Below are positions 10,927 to 21,766 of a stretch of DNA of 64,000 nucleotides, one piece after another. Under the pieces are notes generated by a model. That model searched no databases, was not told the DNA's origin, and was given only the letters and a program-made list of their open reading frames with translations. Origin of the DNA: Cyanophora paradoxa (Eukaryota; Glaucocystophyceae; Cyanophorales; Cyanophoraceae); NCBI GenBank assembly GCA_004431415.1, contig QPMI01000010.1, positions 520,730 to 584,729 of the forward strand, in the 5' to 3' direction. The position numbers and the translations under genes are program-made. The stretch's first letter is position 1. The number at the start of each line of letters is the position of its first letter.

Positions 10927-11047
10927 TGTCCGGACCTTTCCAATACTCTATATGATTATTGGGAGGGTCCGGACACGTCTCTTGGTCAGACTACTTCTGT
11001 CCCAGGTCTTTGGAATCTTAATATAAATTTTCCCGGGACCCGGGACA
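10926..11047. terminator. two strong hairpins between convergent viral genes
   Basis: Hairpin one pairs GTGTCCGGACC (10926-10936) with its exact complement at 10966-10976, with further inner pairing of CCAATA and TATTGG around an AT-rich loop. Hairpin two pairs TGTCCCAGGTC (10998-11008) with GACCCGGGACA (11037-11047; one mismatch) around an AT-rich loop. CTTGGTC-GACT direct repeats flank them. The site lies between the 3' ends of YqaJ (+) and the minus-strand intron-rich gene. A bidirectional transcription terminator or a replication structure are both possible. The rest of 11048-11316 holds nothing clear. Confidence 0.6.
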
Positions 11048-11316
11048 GGGCTTGGTCGGACTCACCGTAGCTTGGTGTAGCTCAGGCCCAGGCCGGGTAG
11101 GCGAGTCTGTAATGAATCAGACCGCGCAGGATTTGGTTGGGCTGCTCGGTGCAGGGGGGCGGGAAGGCGAGGCCGCGGAGGGCCATAGAGACGTAGCGGA
11201 AGGGGTGGGGGAGGCGGCCCCTGTTATCCCACATGGCGTCCACTATGGCGTTGTGGACCATTTGCTCGGAGAGGGCCGGAGGGCGGGCGGGCCTGCGCTC
11301 ACCGTCTCAGTGTCGT

Positions 11317-11698
11317 TCAGTGGCCCGGGAAGTCGTCCTCGGGGCTGAGTACCGGCGGCATGTCATCGTACGGCGAGTTGGCGACGGCCGAGGCCTGCGA
11401 CGGCGGCGGCGAGCCCGGGGCGGCCGAGCCCTGCGTGGCGAGGGCCGCCGAGCGCGCCGAGGCGAGCGAGGCCTGCGAGGGTGCCGGCTCCAGCTCCATG
11501 TCGAAGACGCCGCCCTCCACGGCGACGGCGGCGGGGACGACGGGCGGCGAGGCCGGGATCGCGCGGGCCTGCTGCGTGGCGGGGACCTGAGCCGAGAAGT
11601 TCTCGAGCCGCCACTCGCGGCAGCCCGGGCACTCACCTGGACGAGGGGCTCGCGGTTGGCGACGGGCGGCGTCGGCAGGGCCTGCGTGGGGGCGTCAC
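11317..11698 (-). CDS. possible C-terminal exons of the upstream minus-strand gene
   Basis: A minus-strand coding stretch ends at TGA 11317-11319 with the acidic tail SPYDDMPPVLSPEDDFPGH. It has no ATG of its own. It reads back through a canonical GTGAGT...CTCAG intron to ANREPLVQ and a preceding CGCAG acceptor. It may be joined to the 11695-14092 gene by one more intron that removes the stop at 11695, possibly with a GC donor. Alternatively it is an independent low-complexity ORF. Composition is Ala/Ser/Pro-rich. Confidence 0.35.
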
Positions 11699-14092
11699 TT
11701 ACAGAAGCCGAAGGCGCCGGCCTTGTGGGGCGGGGCGTCGGGGTCGCGGGGAGTGCTATAGGCCTCCGAGCCCTCCGATTCAGAGTCACTCACCGGGCTG
11801 AGAGGGTGGGTGAGAAGAGGCCGAGGCGGGCCTTCTTGGCGGGCAGGAGGTGGAGCCGTTGAGGGCGCAATCGGCGCGGTGGGCACACCTCTCTCCGTAG
11901 GTGGGCAGAGGGCCGGGGCCGAGGGCGCCGGAGCCAAGGACGCCGGAGCCGAGGACGCCGGGGCTGGAGGAGGCGGTGAGAGGGGCCGAGGAGGAGAGGA
12001 AGGGGAAGGGCGCGGGCACCGGCGCCTCGACGTCCCAGCCCGCCAGCTCGGGAGGCCGTGCTCGTCGAACGCCAGCGCGGGCCGCCCGCTGAAGCCGAAC
12101 GGGGCGGGGGCGAGAGCGCGTTGTCCCCGACGCCCCAGACGGCGCTGAACGCCGCATCGTCCCAGCGCGCCTCCGCCTCCGCCTGGCCCTCGTCCCTTGC
12201 CTCGTCCACCTCCTTGGCGGAGAGCGACCCGATCTTGATGATGGAGGCCTGGATCAGCACAAACTCGCGCTGGAAGAATTGGACGAGCGGGATGGTAACT
12301 GCGGGAGAGGGGGTGAGCGGGGAGAGCGCGGGGCGCAGGCCAAGGGCGGGGGCGCAGGCTAAGGGCGGGGCGGACGCACATTCGATGCCGTAGGCCACCT
12401 CCTTGATGTAGCGGCCCCGGCGGCCGATCTCCTTGGCCAGCATGCTGCACTCCTTGCGCGCCGGGTGGCCGTGGCCCCACTCCATGGCGATCATCGCCTT
12501 CGCCAGACGGACGCCCTCGATGTGCCACTCGTCCATTAGCGCCTCCAGATTGGCGCAGATGCGCATCCAGAAGAAGACGCGCTTGAGCTTGTCGCGGTCG
12601 AATTCGGCGTCGCCGCTCTTGCTGCCCCAGTCGCGCAGGTCCGTCTCCTCCGCCTTCTTCACCTTCTCGTACCAGCACTTGATCTTCTCCGCCTGGCGCT
12701 GGAACTCGTCCGCCCGCGCCGTGAGAACGTCCGACTCCTCCTGCGCTCCGAGGGCCCGGGTCAGGGAGGAGAGGCGGGCTAAGCGGGGCGGCGGCGGACC
12801 GTGTGCGAGAGCTCGCCGACGATCACGGAGATGGCCGCCGAGAGGATCTCACGGGCGCGGGCCGGCCCGTTTGGGTGGCCCTCGCGCAGAACCTCCTCCA
12901 GCTTCAGCACGGCCGCCCGCGCGAGATCGCGGTGGCGCTGGCGGGTCTCGTCGCTCCGGCCCTGATCCACGAGAAGCTGGAGCTGGGGCCGCATGCCGGA
13001 GTCGCAGACGCTGGCGTACTTCCGAAGGGCCGCGCAGGAGAGCACCTTCTGCACGCTGACCAGCCAGTACGCGTAGCCCAGCGGGCTCTCCGCGCTCGGG
13101 TTCTCTCCGACCTGCGGACGCGACCTTAGCGCGCGCAGGGGCAGGGGAAAGGGGAAAGGGCGGGCTCTCGCGCACGTAAATGTCATCGGCGCAGGAGAGG
13201 AACATGTGATCAACGACGTCGAAGAAGCCGCCGGACGGGAGCGTGCCGACGCCGTGGTACGCGCCGTTGGTGGTCTCGCCGGCGCAGATGCCGGCCTGGA
13301 CGGTGACGGTGTACTGCGAGGCCGGCGGCCCCTCCTTCACGTAGACGAAGTTGAGGTCGTACTTCTTGGCGTACGTCGGGTTGATGCGCTTGGTGACGAT
13401 GACGTAATCGCACCGAACGCCGAGCCGGACGGGCTGGCCTTCTCCTTCTCCGTCACCGACGCCAGGCACTGATCCCGCGCGATCAAGAGCTGCGGCGGCC
13501 CGCGCGTGAGCAAGCGCGGGCACGCGAGCGCAGGGAAGGGCCCTCACCCCGTGGGCGCCGCCGCTGCCGGATTTGAGGTCCGCGAGGAACTCCTTCTGCT
13601 CCGGAGTGCCGGAGAAGATCGCGCGCGGATGGAAATCGCGATGGAGCGCGATGCTGTTGAAGCAGCCCGCCGCCGCATTGTCGGACATCAGCAACAGCGC
13701 CACATCGCCGTGCGTGAAGCCGTACTTCGCCTTCACATACTCCGGCAGCTCGTGAATGCTGTGAGGCACGATCTGCGCGCGGGGCACGCGAGCCGGGGCA
13801 TGTGAGCCGGGGCCGAAGCGGTGCGGGCGAAACCGCGAACCTCGTTGAACTTATTAACCGGCGTGAACTGGCCCTTGGTCTTCAAGCGCTTCGGGTGGCC
13901 GTCCGTGTTCTGGATCTTCTTCAGCCCGCCGAACGGCTCGAAGCGCGGCACGCCGGCCGAGTTGAACACGCTATCGTAGGTCATCGCGTTGAGCGCCTCC
14001 TCCGCCGATAGGCTGCCGAGATCGCGGGCTATGCTGTCCTGCTCGCCGGGCTGCTGCTGCTTCGCGCAGGAGCGGAAGGTCGCCGCCTGCAT
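11695..14092 (-). CDS. intron-rich viral gene of unknown function
   Basis: Minus-strand gene with at least seven exons: 14092-13841, 13772-13548, 13489-13176, 13111-12800, 12740-12380, 12298-12151 and 12088-11695. Donors are GTTCGC, GTGAGG, GTGCGC, GTCCGC and GTGCGT; acceptors are mostly CGCAG. The product (about 668 residues) starts MQAATFRSCAKQQQPGEQDS. It has a globular middle (YVIVTKRINPTYAKKYDLNF), a helical part (VRLAKAMIAMEWGHGH) and a Pro/Ser-rich acidic tail (SDSESEGSEAYSTP). I recognise no domain. In exon 13489-13176 two overlapping frames look coding; one needs a GC donor upstream, the other a missing base. It diverges from the helicase gene. Very GC-rich, like the host exons. Confidence 0.6.
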
Positions 14093-14421
14093 GGTGCGGC
14101 TGACGGGTTCAAGGAACTACGTGCGCAGCTGTTAGTGCCCGCGGGGTTCACAACAACGTCTCAACGGATTCCGTTCACGGTTTATTCCCCCGTTGACTTC
14201 TTCCCCCCCCTAACTCGCGAAGACTCAGACTTGAAGCGCGCTTCTCCCCCCGTCCGCGTCGCGTACCCCCCCAGGCTGCAACCCCCCATCGGTTTCTCGC
14301 TTTTTCTCCCTGGCGATGCAATGCAAGCCGCTCGTTCAAACCAGCTGGAAACTTGGCGCCAAAGCCTTCGCAGCCCGCGCGCAGCACTCGCAGCAGCGGC
14401 GGCGGCAGCAGCGGCGGCAGC
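14093..14421. promoter_or_regulatory. divergent control region of the two intron-rich viral genes
   Basis: 329-bp gap between oppositely transcribed genes starting at 14092 (-) and 14422 (+). It holds pyrimidine runs (CT7-type) and a (CAG/CGG)n stretch just before the plus-strand ATG. It lacks the AATTTTCT element common elsewhere in the block, so these two genes may belong to a different (early) expression class. Confidence 0.4.
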
Positions 14422-17400
14422 ATGTCTCGGCTCGCGCTCCCTCCGGAGATCCCGGCTAAGCTGGCGAGGAACACGCTGTACGACGTTCTCTGCGTCGGCG
14501 ACAGCTTCTGCATCGATTGGACGGTTTTCGAGGCCGGCATCAGCGACCAGGCGAAGGAGGCGCAGGCCCGGGCGCTGGAGGATGGCATGCAGTTCAGCCC
14601 GAACAGCAAGGATGTGCTGCGCAAGACCGAGCTGGCCGAGCGCAAGCGCAAGCTGGCCGCGGCGCAGACTTTGAACGCCGAGGGTGCCCCCGGCCCGTCG
14701 GTGCAGTTCTCCATCGACTCCGTCCTGTCGCGGCTGCGGCTCGCGGAGGTGCTCGCTGCCTCTTTCTCTCTGCGCTCGCAGCGGCTGAGGCGCCACGGCG
14801 CATCGCAGGACGCGGACGTGCGGGCGATGCACGCGGCGCTGAACATGACGGAGGAGAACTTCGACACGCCGAGCAAGCCGAAGCCCGGGCGCGATGCCGA
14901 CGCCCGCCGGCTGTTCGCGGCGCAGCGCCTGCGGCTGCTCATGGGCGCCGTGCCCCGGCACATCGCCAAGGGCGAGTGGCGCACGATTGGCCTGCTGACG
15001 GGCCCGGAGGAGTTCTACTTCAACCGCATGGCGGAGGCGGCCGGGCACCTGCTCTGGCTGCTGGTGCTCAGCTCCGACCCGGCCTACAAGCCCGAGGTGC
15101 GCCCCAGCCGCCCGTGCAGCCGCGGCCGCCCCTCCCCGCCGACCCCCGCCGGCCCGCAGATGCTGGCGAAGGGCATCATGGGCATCGAGGTGCGCTGCAT
15201 CAAGCAGAACAGCCGCGACTTCATCACGCGCCACGAGAGCTCGGCGGTCTGGGGCGAGCGGCCGGACACCGGCGTCCTCACCGACGCCTACGCCATCCGC
15301 ATCGTGCTGGAGGCGGCCTGCCGGACGTGCCGGGACCGCCACGGGCGCCAGGGCATCTGCGCCTTCGACCTGGTTCCGGAGTTCGAGGTGCCCGGCGTCA
15401 CCATCGGCGACCGCGTGCAGGTGCGCCGTTTCTATTTGGATGCTATTTAGATGCTATTTAGACTATTTAGATGCCATTTAAACCCCCTCGCAGGTCATCC
15501 GGCGGTGCTCGATGCCGGACTCGCACGGGCGCCCCATGATCCACGGCGCCGTGAAGTACGTGGTGCCGCGGCGCACCCTCGCCCTCGCCTTCTTCGTCCC
15601 CGTCTTCGACAAGGCGGCCGCCGCCGCCGCCGCCGCCGCCTCCCGCCCCGCCCCATGCTCGCGGCCACGGAGTCCTCGGATTCCGGCTCGGATTCCGAGG
15701 AGGAGCGCGACGCCGAGGCCGCCGCCGCGGCCCGGGCGCTGGACTTCACGGAGGAGGAGCTCGAGCGGGCGCGGAGCCTGCCGCGCGCCGGCCGGGAGAT
15801 GACCGCCGTCTTCAAGGCGGCGATCGGCGAGGCGACGGCCTCCGCCTCCGGCGACGGGGCCGGAGTTAGCAAGATCACGGCGGAGGGCCTCGCGCGCGCC
15901 ATGCGCGTGGCCCAGGCCCAGGCCCAGGCGAAGGGCAAGGGCAAGGGCAAGGTCGCCTACATCAACCTCAAGTTCGAGAAGGAGGACGTGCCCGCCCGGC
16001 GGCGCGGCGCGATCTCGGCGAGCAGATGGAGGCGGCGGCCCCAAGGCGGCCGGCCCCGAGCCGGCCGGTGCGCCCTCCCCACCCCAAAATTCTGAGCCTA
16101 GGGCGTTCCGGCGCCGCAAAGGAATGACCCTGCCCACAGAGGAGGAGCTGGAGGCCGAGCGCGAGATGGAGGAGGAGGCCGCGCTGGCGGCGGCGGCGGA
16201 CGCGAAGGCGGCGCGCGAGCTGGAGGTGGCGGAGGAGTACGCGATGGAGCTGGAGCGCGAGCGCGAGCGCGAGGGCGAGGCCGACGCCGAGCTGGCGGCG
16301 GCGGCGGAGGCGGCGGACACCTTCGTCCCCGGGCCCCCCATCGACGAGTTCTACCCCCTCCCGCCCTCCCCCTCCCTCGAGGGCGCCCCGCCGCCGCGCT
16401 TTGAGGAGTTCTCGGACGACGAGCCCGGCGACGCCGGCCCCAGGCCGCCCCTCGCCTCGCCCCGCCGCCCGCCCGCCCCCGTGCCCCCCGCCAGCCCCGC
16501 CGCCTCCGACGTCTCCTGGCGCCCGAGCGGCAACCTCTCGGCGTTCAGGGACTTCAGCCCGGTGCGCCTCTCGCAGCTCCCGCCGCCGGCCACCCCCTCG
16601 GTCGCCGGCACGCCCCGCGCCCGCATGCCCCCTCCGCCCCCTCCGGCCCCTCCGGCCCCTCCGGCCCTCCGGCCCCTCCGGCCCCTCCGGCCGCCCGCGC
16701 CGCCCGCGCCGCGCCCCGCTCCCGCCGGGCCCAGCAGCGCAAGGAGCGCGAGCGGCAGGAGCGGCAGCGGCGGCGGCGGGAGGCGGGGGCGGAGGAGGAC
16801 TACGACGAGGGCCTGGAGACGGCGAGCGACGACGAGCCGCCGCGCGCGAACAAGCTGGAGCTGGCGCGGGCGGAGCTGGCGGCGACGGTCATCCCGGCGC
16901 CGGAGATCGACACGCGCCGGTACGAACGAGTGACGATGCACAAGGACGAGAACGCCGCGCGCAAGAAGGCCGCCATCCAGGACTCGCTGCGCGTCTGGGT
17001 CCCTGCGTCGGTGCGCCCCTTTGACTGCGCGCCCGCCCCCTTAGAGGCCGGAGGCGGCCGTGGCCCAGCTGCTTAAGGCGCTGGCCGCCTCCGGCCGGTG
17101 CGCCCCCCTCCCCTCGATCGAGCCCCGCTAACGCCCTTTTTGCCTGCGCCCCGCAGGGAATCGTGCGCCGGAAGCCGATATCCCGGAAGGATGACCCCGT
17201 CTTCATGCAGAAGCTGCCGGGCTGCTTCGTCTACGAGAAGGTCACCGCGACGGAGTTCGACGGCGACGGGTCGATGGACGAGGTCATCTCGAAGCTGGCG
17301 ATGGCCTTCCACGCTACGTACGGCGACAGGCCCGAGTCGTTCGAGTTCACCTTCTCCAAGGAGGTGCTCACGGGGGAGACCCGCCGATTCGTGGAGAAGT

Positions 17401-19778
17401 CCCTCCTGCTCCAAAACGTCTGCCCCGAGCTGCCCGTCATCCCGGGCCATCCCTTCGCCTGCGACTCCCGTGCGCCCCGTACCCCCCCTCCCCGCCCCGT
17501 ACCCCCCTGACGCCCTCCCTTGTGCAGATTTCGTGGTGCGGACGCCGCAGGACAAGAACGGCGACGCCTGCGTCCTCATCATGACGCACGAGGAGGCGGA
17601 GAAGCGGTACAAGGGCTACATGAACACCTGCTACATCCAGGGCCGCCTGCCGGCCGGCATCGAGGAGGCGGCGGCGAACGTCGACTTCCCGCGCGTCCTC
17701 TCCATGCTCATCGGCTACATGCCCAAGTGCGCCCAGCACCTGGCGGACAACGGCTACGTGACGCCGGACGAGCTCGGCTACGCGGCGGCCGTCCTCTACG
17801 CCTTCAACACCGTCGGGCCGTGGCACTTCTGCGACAAGGAGGTCTTCGACAAGGCGCCGCGCGCGGAGTTCGAGTCGCCGGCGGAGGGCTCCCAGCTGCA
17901 GTACTGCGGCATCATCAAGGGCCAGTCTGGCACCGGTGCGCCCCCTTCCTTTCCTTTCCTTTTCCTTTTCTCTCTGACGCCGCGGCCGCGCGCGCAGGCA
18001 AGTCGACGGTGACGGCGATCATGGGCGAGAGCATGGCGACCGGCCAGGTCTGCGTCTACCGCCCCTGCAGGGGCTCGGCCTTCTCGGAGCACGGCGGCGA
18101 GGAGGCGCTCTGCATGGTCATGGCGGAGGGCCTCGACCTGAAGGCCTGCACGGAGGAGGAGCTCAAGATGCGCTCGGGCGACGCCTACGCTCGCAACTTC
18201 AAGTTCGCGAAGGGCAACGACAAGCGCTGCAAGCCCCTGCGCAAGACGCTCGTGATCGTCTGCAACGGCTTCCCGCAGGTTCGCCCCCTCCCTTTCTTTC
18301 CTTTTCCTTTCCTTTCCTTTCTCACCCCTCCCGCGCGCAGCTGGAGAACCGCATGCTGGAGTTCTTCTCGCGCTTTGTCCTCATCACGCTCGACCACAAG
18401 CCGCTCAAGAAGCGCACCCACCTCCAGGCCGACATCCGCGAGAACGAGCTGCCGGCGCTGAACGTGGTGGCCTACACCTACGCCTGGAAGATCATCCACG
18501 CGCTCTCCGACGGCGAGGCGACGTGCATCCAGGCCTTCGAGCCGGTGTGGCTGCGGGAGAAGCGCCTCGCCTTCTGGCAGGAGACGGCCTCCTGCTCCCT
18601 CACCCGCTTCATCATCACCCACTGCGTCGTCGACCCCACCACCTTCCTCGTCGGCTCGGCGACGGAGGGCGGCATGACGAGCGTGGCGGGCATCTGCGCG
18701 TACATCTCGCGCACCGAGGGCCCGGACGCCTCCGCCGCCCTCGCCGCCGACATCGAGAACGGCGCGCTGGACGAGACCATCGCCGCCTTCGGCCCCAAGT
18801 GCCGCCTCTTCTCCTACAAGGCCGGCGGCGTCTGGGAGACCTACATCCGCGGCATCGTCCCCAAGGCCCCGCTCTCCCTCGGCCCGACGCAGCCGGCCCT
18901 GCAGGCCATCCGCTTCACCCTGCCGGCGGACCCGGAGAACGGCCCCTTCCCCGTCACGGCCTCGAACAGGGGCAAGGGCAAGCGCGCCCGCAACTCGGCC
19001 CCCGGCTTCGTCCCGCCCCCGCCCCCGTCGTTCGCCCCCGCCGCCCAGCAGCACGCCGGCCAGCAGCGCATCGACGAGATGCTGCTGCGCCAGGTCCGGC
19101 CCCGCACCCGCGCCCTCCCCGTACCCCCCTTTCCCCCGCCCCCCTCCTGACCCTCGGGCCAGGGCGAGGGCGCCTCCCCGCGGGCAGCTTCCGCAGCAGC
19201 CCCGTGGACGGCGGCGCCGGCCCCAGCGGCTACGGCAGCTCGGGCTCGCGCTCGGCCTCGGGCTCGCGCGCGCGCTCGGCCTCGGCCGCCCCTCCAGCAG
19301 CGCCGGCCCCAGCCCCGTCCCCTTCTCCCTCGCCGACCGCAGCCCCGTCCCCGCCGCCTTCGCCGCGCCCGTCCCCGGCCCCGGCGCCGTCCTCTCCGCG
19401 ATCCAGGGCTTCGGGGCCCAGCAGGAGGCCGAGCGGCAGGCGCTGGCGGCGCGCCAGGCGCGCGAGGCGGAGGCGCGGCGCCAGGGCCTCTGGGCCCAGC
19501 GCCTCCAGCGCACCCTCGCCTTCCGCGCCGAGCTGGAGGCGGGCTTCCGCGCCGGCCAGATCTCCGGCGCGGAGGCCTCGGAGACTTGGCGGGCGTTCGA
19601 GGCGGAGACGGCGGGGCTGGCGAAGACCCTCGCCCAGCCCTACCGGCGCGTGGCCGTCCCGCAGTCCTACGCGCGGCGGGCGACGCTGGAGGCCTCGCGC
19701 GCGGAGATCGACGCGGCGGAGGACGTGGTGGCGGCGACGGAGGCCCACGCCCAGACCTTCCGCCACCTCCACCACTGA
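14422..19778 (+). CDS. D5-like superfamily 3 helicase, 12 exons, about 1,523 aa
   Basis: Exons inferred by frame and splice signals: 14422-15096, 15160-15420, 15494-15613, 15673-16067, 16102-16561, 16735-17010, 17045-17083, 17157-17469, 17528-17935, 17998-18278, 18341-19093, 19188-19778. They sum to 4572 nt, exactly 1524 codons. The helicase core spans exons 7-9: Walker A GQSGTGKST (split by an intron), motif B region LCMVMAEGLDLK, the GDAYARNFKFAKGND stretch typical of D5-like enzymes, motif C VIVCNGFP, and the following arginines (ENRMLEFFSRF). The N-terminal third is of unknown fold and the middle is charged and Pro-rich. Most donors are GTGCGCCC-like; introns at 15614 and 17084 need GC donors. 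Role: replicative helicase acting with the HUH nucleases. Exon edges in low-complexity parts are less certain than the core. Confidence 0.85.
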
Positions 19779-19827
19779 GCTCTCCGAGGCGGTATTTTTT
19801 CTCAACCCCTTCCAATTCGGTCCCGCG

Positions 19828-20019
19828 ATGGCCCTCGCTGACAGCTATCCCCCGCATTACTCGCTAGGAGCCCTCGCCGCGACCCTCACCTGGCTCCTCG
19901 GCGGCACGCCCACCGCCTCGGCCGTCATCGGCGTGGGCTTCGGCTACGCCGCCAAGACCCTCTACGCCCCCGGCTCCTACTCGCAGGCGACGGCCGGCAT
20001 GCGCCCCGCCGGGCGTTAA
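19828..20019 (+). CDS. small viral membrane protein
   Basis: 63 residues from ATG 19828. It has a hydrophobic stretch from SLGALAATLTWLLGG to TASAVIGVGFGYAAK, giving one or two membrane spans, and a short basic C-terminus ending AGMRPAGR. TATTTTTTCTCA lies 25 nt upstream (19793-19804). It is the first of a cluster of small viral genes following the helicase. Function unknown. Confidence 0.6.
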   Translation: MALADSYPPHYSLGALAATLTWLLGGTPTASAVIGVGFGYAAKTLYAPGSYSQATAGMRPAGR

Positions 20020-20123
20020 CTCTCCCTTTTCAAACGTTCATTCCCCCCTTTCCCTTTTCCAAGTTGCTCAAGTCCGTCGACGTTCCCTTTTAAATTTTCT
20101 TCATTCACGTTACACGTCTGAAC

Positions 20124-20594
20124 ATGCCGAACGCCGTAGAGAAGCTGTTGTGTACGGTGTTCAAATCGGACTCACGCTGCAGCAAGATCGGCGAGGCTGC
20201 CAAGGGGGGCGGGGCGGAGGGGCCTAGGATCAAGGCGGCGGACCCGGCGCCGCCCGCGCTGAAGTCGATTAGGGCGGCGGGCAAGGGAAGGGGCATCGGG
20301 GCGCTGTCCCTCGTGGCGATCGCCCCGGGCCAGCGCGAGGCGGCGCACGCGGCGAAGGCGGCGCTGGCCTCGCAGAGGCAGGCGGAGGCCTACCCGCGCC
20401 TGGGCGAGGGCCTGCACCCGCCCGGCGGCCGCGCGTACGACGTGAGCGCCTACTTCGACAACGCCAACGGGCTGAGCCGCCAGGAGATCTGGGCCTGGGA
20501 GGCGCGGCGCGCGGTCGACGGGCACCTGCCGCTGCTCGTGGCGGTGGGCGGCTCGCTCCTGATGGTCTGGTACCTGCGCGGCCTCGTGATTTAG
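20124..20594 (+). CDS. viral protein with C-terminal membrane anchor
   Basis: 156 residues, ATG 20124. The first 120 residues are basic and Ala/Gly-rich (APPALKSIRAAGKGRGIG). A single hydrophobic segment near the C-terminus (LPLLVAVGGSLLMVWYL) looks like a tail anchor. Upstream AAATTTTCTTCA at 20092-20103 is the viral promoter-like element. No family recognised. Probably a virion or membrane component, by analogy with neighbours. Confidence 0.7.
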   Translation: MPNAVEKLLCTVFKSDSRCSKIGEAAKGGGAEGPRIKAADPAPPALKSIRAAGKGRGIGALSLVAIAPGQREAAHAAKAALASQRQAEAYPRLGEGLHPPGGRAYDVSAYFDNANGLSRQEIWAWEARRAVDGHLPLLVAVGGSLLMVWYLRGLVI

Positions 20595-20620
20595 ATAGAT
20601 TTTCGAAGCGCTAGCTAAAG

Positions 20621-21022
20621 ATGGGCTGGGTGGACGGCGTGCTGACCAAGGTCTTCGGCCCGAAGAGCGCGCAGCCGCCGCCAAGCTTCAACCTGGCCGC
20701 GGCGATCAGCACGACGATCGAGCGCAAGAACAACGAGCTCATCCTAAAGAACGACGGCAAGCTTCCCTGGGCCGACGTGGCCGCGGGAGCGCTGGGCAGC
20801 ACGCTGACGGGAATCGATCGGACGGGCGCCGCGGGCGTGAAGGTCGGGCAGGCGGTTGCGGCCGTGCCGGAGCTTGCGATGAAGGGCTGGCACTACGCCA
20901 AGATCGCCGCCGGCGTCGCCGCGGTGCTCCTTGCAATCTGGCTCGCGTGGAAGCTGCGCGGCGCCTACCAGGGCGCGCGGCTGCAGAGCGCGCAGCTCGA
21001 CTATTTTCTAAAGGCTAGGTAA
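20621..21022 (+). CDS. viral membrane protein
   Basis: 133 residues, ATG 20621, preceded by GATTTTCGA (20598-20606). An amphipathic N-terminal half (MGWVDGVLTKVFG) is followed by one transmembrane helix, IAAGVAAVLLAIWLAWKL, and a short C-terminal tail. The 3' end of this gene contains TATTTTCTA, which is the promoter-like element of the next gene. No homology recognised. Confidence 0.7.
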   Translation: MGWVDGVLTKVFGPKSAQPPPSFNLAAAISTTIERKNNELILKNDGKLPWADVAAGALGSTLTGIDRTGAAGVKVGQAVAAVPELAMKGWHYAKIAAGVAAVLLAIWLAWKLRGAYQGARLQSAQLDYFLKAR

Positions 21023-21034
21023 AGCGAGCGAACC

Positions 21035-21439
21035 ATGCCCCGCGGCGGCTCTTCCCCCCGTGTCTCCTTCGCTGAGAACGAAGTCGCCGCTACCCCCCTG
21101 GAGCCCGGCGTCAAGCTGGAGCGCGCGAACGCAGTCTCCATCAAGAAGGCCAAGCGTGCGCTGGTTCTAGAAGTCCCCAAGACCGCCTCGCAGTTCCTTC
21201 CCACGTCCGAGTACGACGGCACGGAGGATACGGAGAAGGTTGCATTCAACAAGCGCAAGACGTACAAGGCTATACGCGAGGGCCAGCTGCTGCCCACGGA
21301 CGCGGTTCCCGGGCTGCCGGGCACCACGGCCGGCGAGCTGCTCGTGCGCAACCTGCGCCTGCAGTACGTCTCCCGCCTCCGCCGCTCCAAGGCCAAGAAG
21401 GCGCGCCTGGACTCGGGCGATAGCAGCTCTAGCTCGTAG
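21035..21439 (+). CDS. basic viral protein of unknown function
   Basis: 134 residues, ATG 21035 in a good context (ACCATGC). Hydrophilic. The N-terminus is MPRGGSSPRVSF. The C-terminal part is basic (SRLRRSKAKKARLDSGD), with a possible nuclear localisation signal, ending in a serine run. TATTTTCTA lies 24 nt upstream inside the preceding gene. No membrane segment and no domain recognised. Confidence 0.65.
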   Translation: MPRGGSSPRVSFAENEVAATPLEPGVKLERANAVSIKKAKRALVLEVPKTASQFLPTSEYDGTEDTEKVAFNKRKTYKAIREGQLLPTDAVPGLPGTTAGELLVRNLRLQYVSRLRRSKAKKARLDSGDSSSSS

Positions 21440-21455
21440 GGCTCTGTACTCAATA

Positions 21456-21740
21456 CTACCAGTTCCTGTTCCTATCCCAGAGCACGACTCGGGTAAAGGG
21501 CACGGTCATAGCGAACATGAACTCGGCAAACTTGGCGAAGTTCATGAGGGTCCCTAGGCGCGGGTCCTCCCAGTAGATCGCTTCGCGCAGGGACTCGTAG
21601 ATGCGCATGAGGGAGCGCTCGTTCTCCGTCGCGAAGGCGTCGGAGGGCTCGTCGGGATCCGGATCCGAGAGCTCCGAGTACTCGTCCGAGCTGCCCGCGC
21701 TCTCGACGCCTGCGGCCGGGTCGGGCGAGGGGTCAGCCAT
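21456..21740 (-). CDS. small acidic viral protein
   Basis: 94 residues, ATG 21740. The N-terminal half is acidic and Ser/Asp/Pro-rich (SSDEYSELSDPDPDEPSD). The C-terminal half is more hydrophobic (LMNFAKFAEFMFAMTVPF), with a possible membrane-associated helix. It converges with the gene ending at 21439. On the coding strand GATTTTCTA lies about 20 nt upstream (21760-21768). Function unknown. Confidence 0.65.
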   Translation of the reverse strand: MADPSPDPAAGVESAGSSDEYSELSDPDPDEPSDAFATENERSLMRIYESLREAIYWEDPRLGTLMNFAKFAEFMFAMTVPFTRVVLWDRNRNW

Positions 21741-21766
21741 TCTTTGCTGGTAGAAGGGCTAGAAAA

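Noticed and set aside
15494..19778. Multiple frameshifts making the helicase a pseudogene
   Set aside because: Apparent frame changes at about 15.64, 16.64 and 19.2 kb are all removed by introns with acceptable donors and acceptors. The exon sum is exactly divisible by three.
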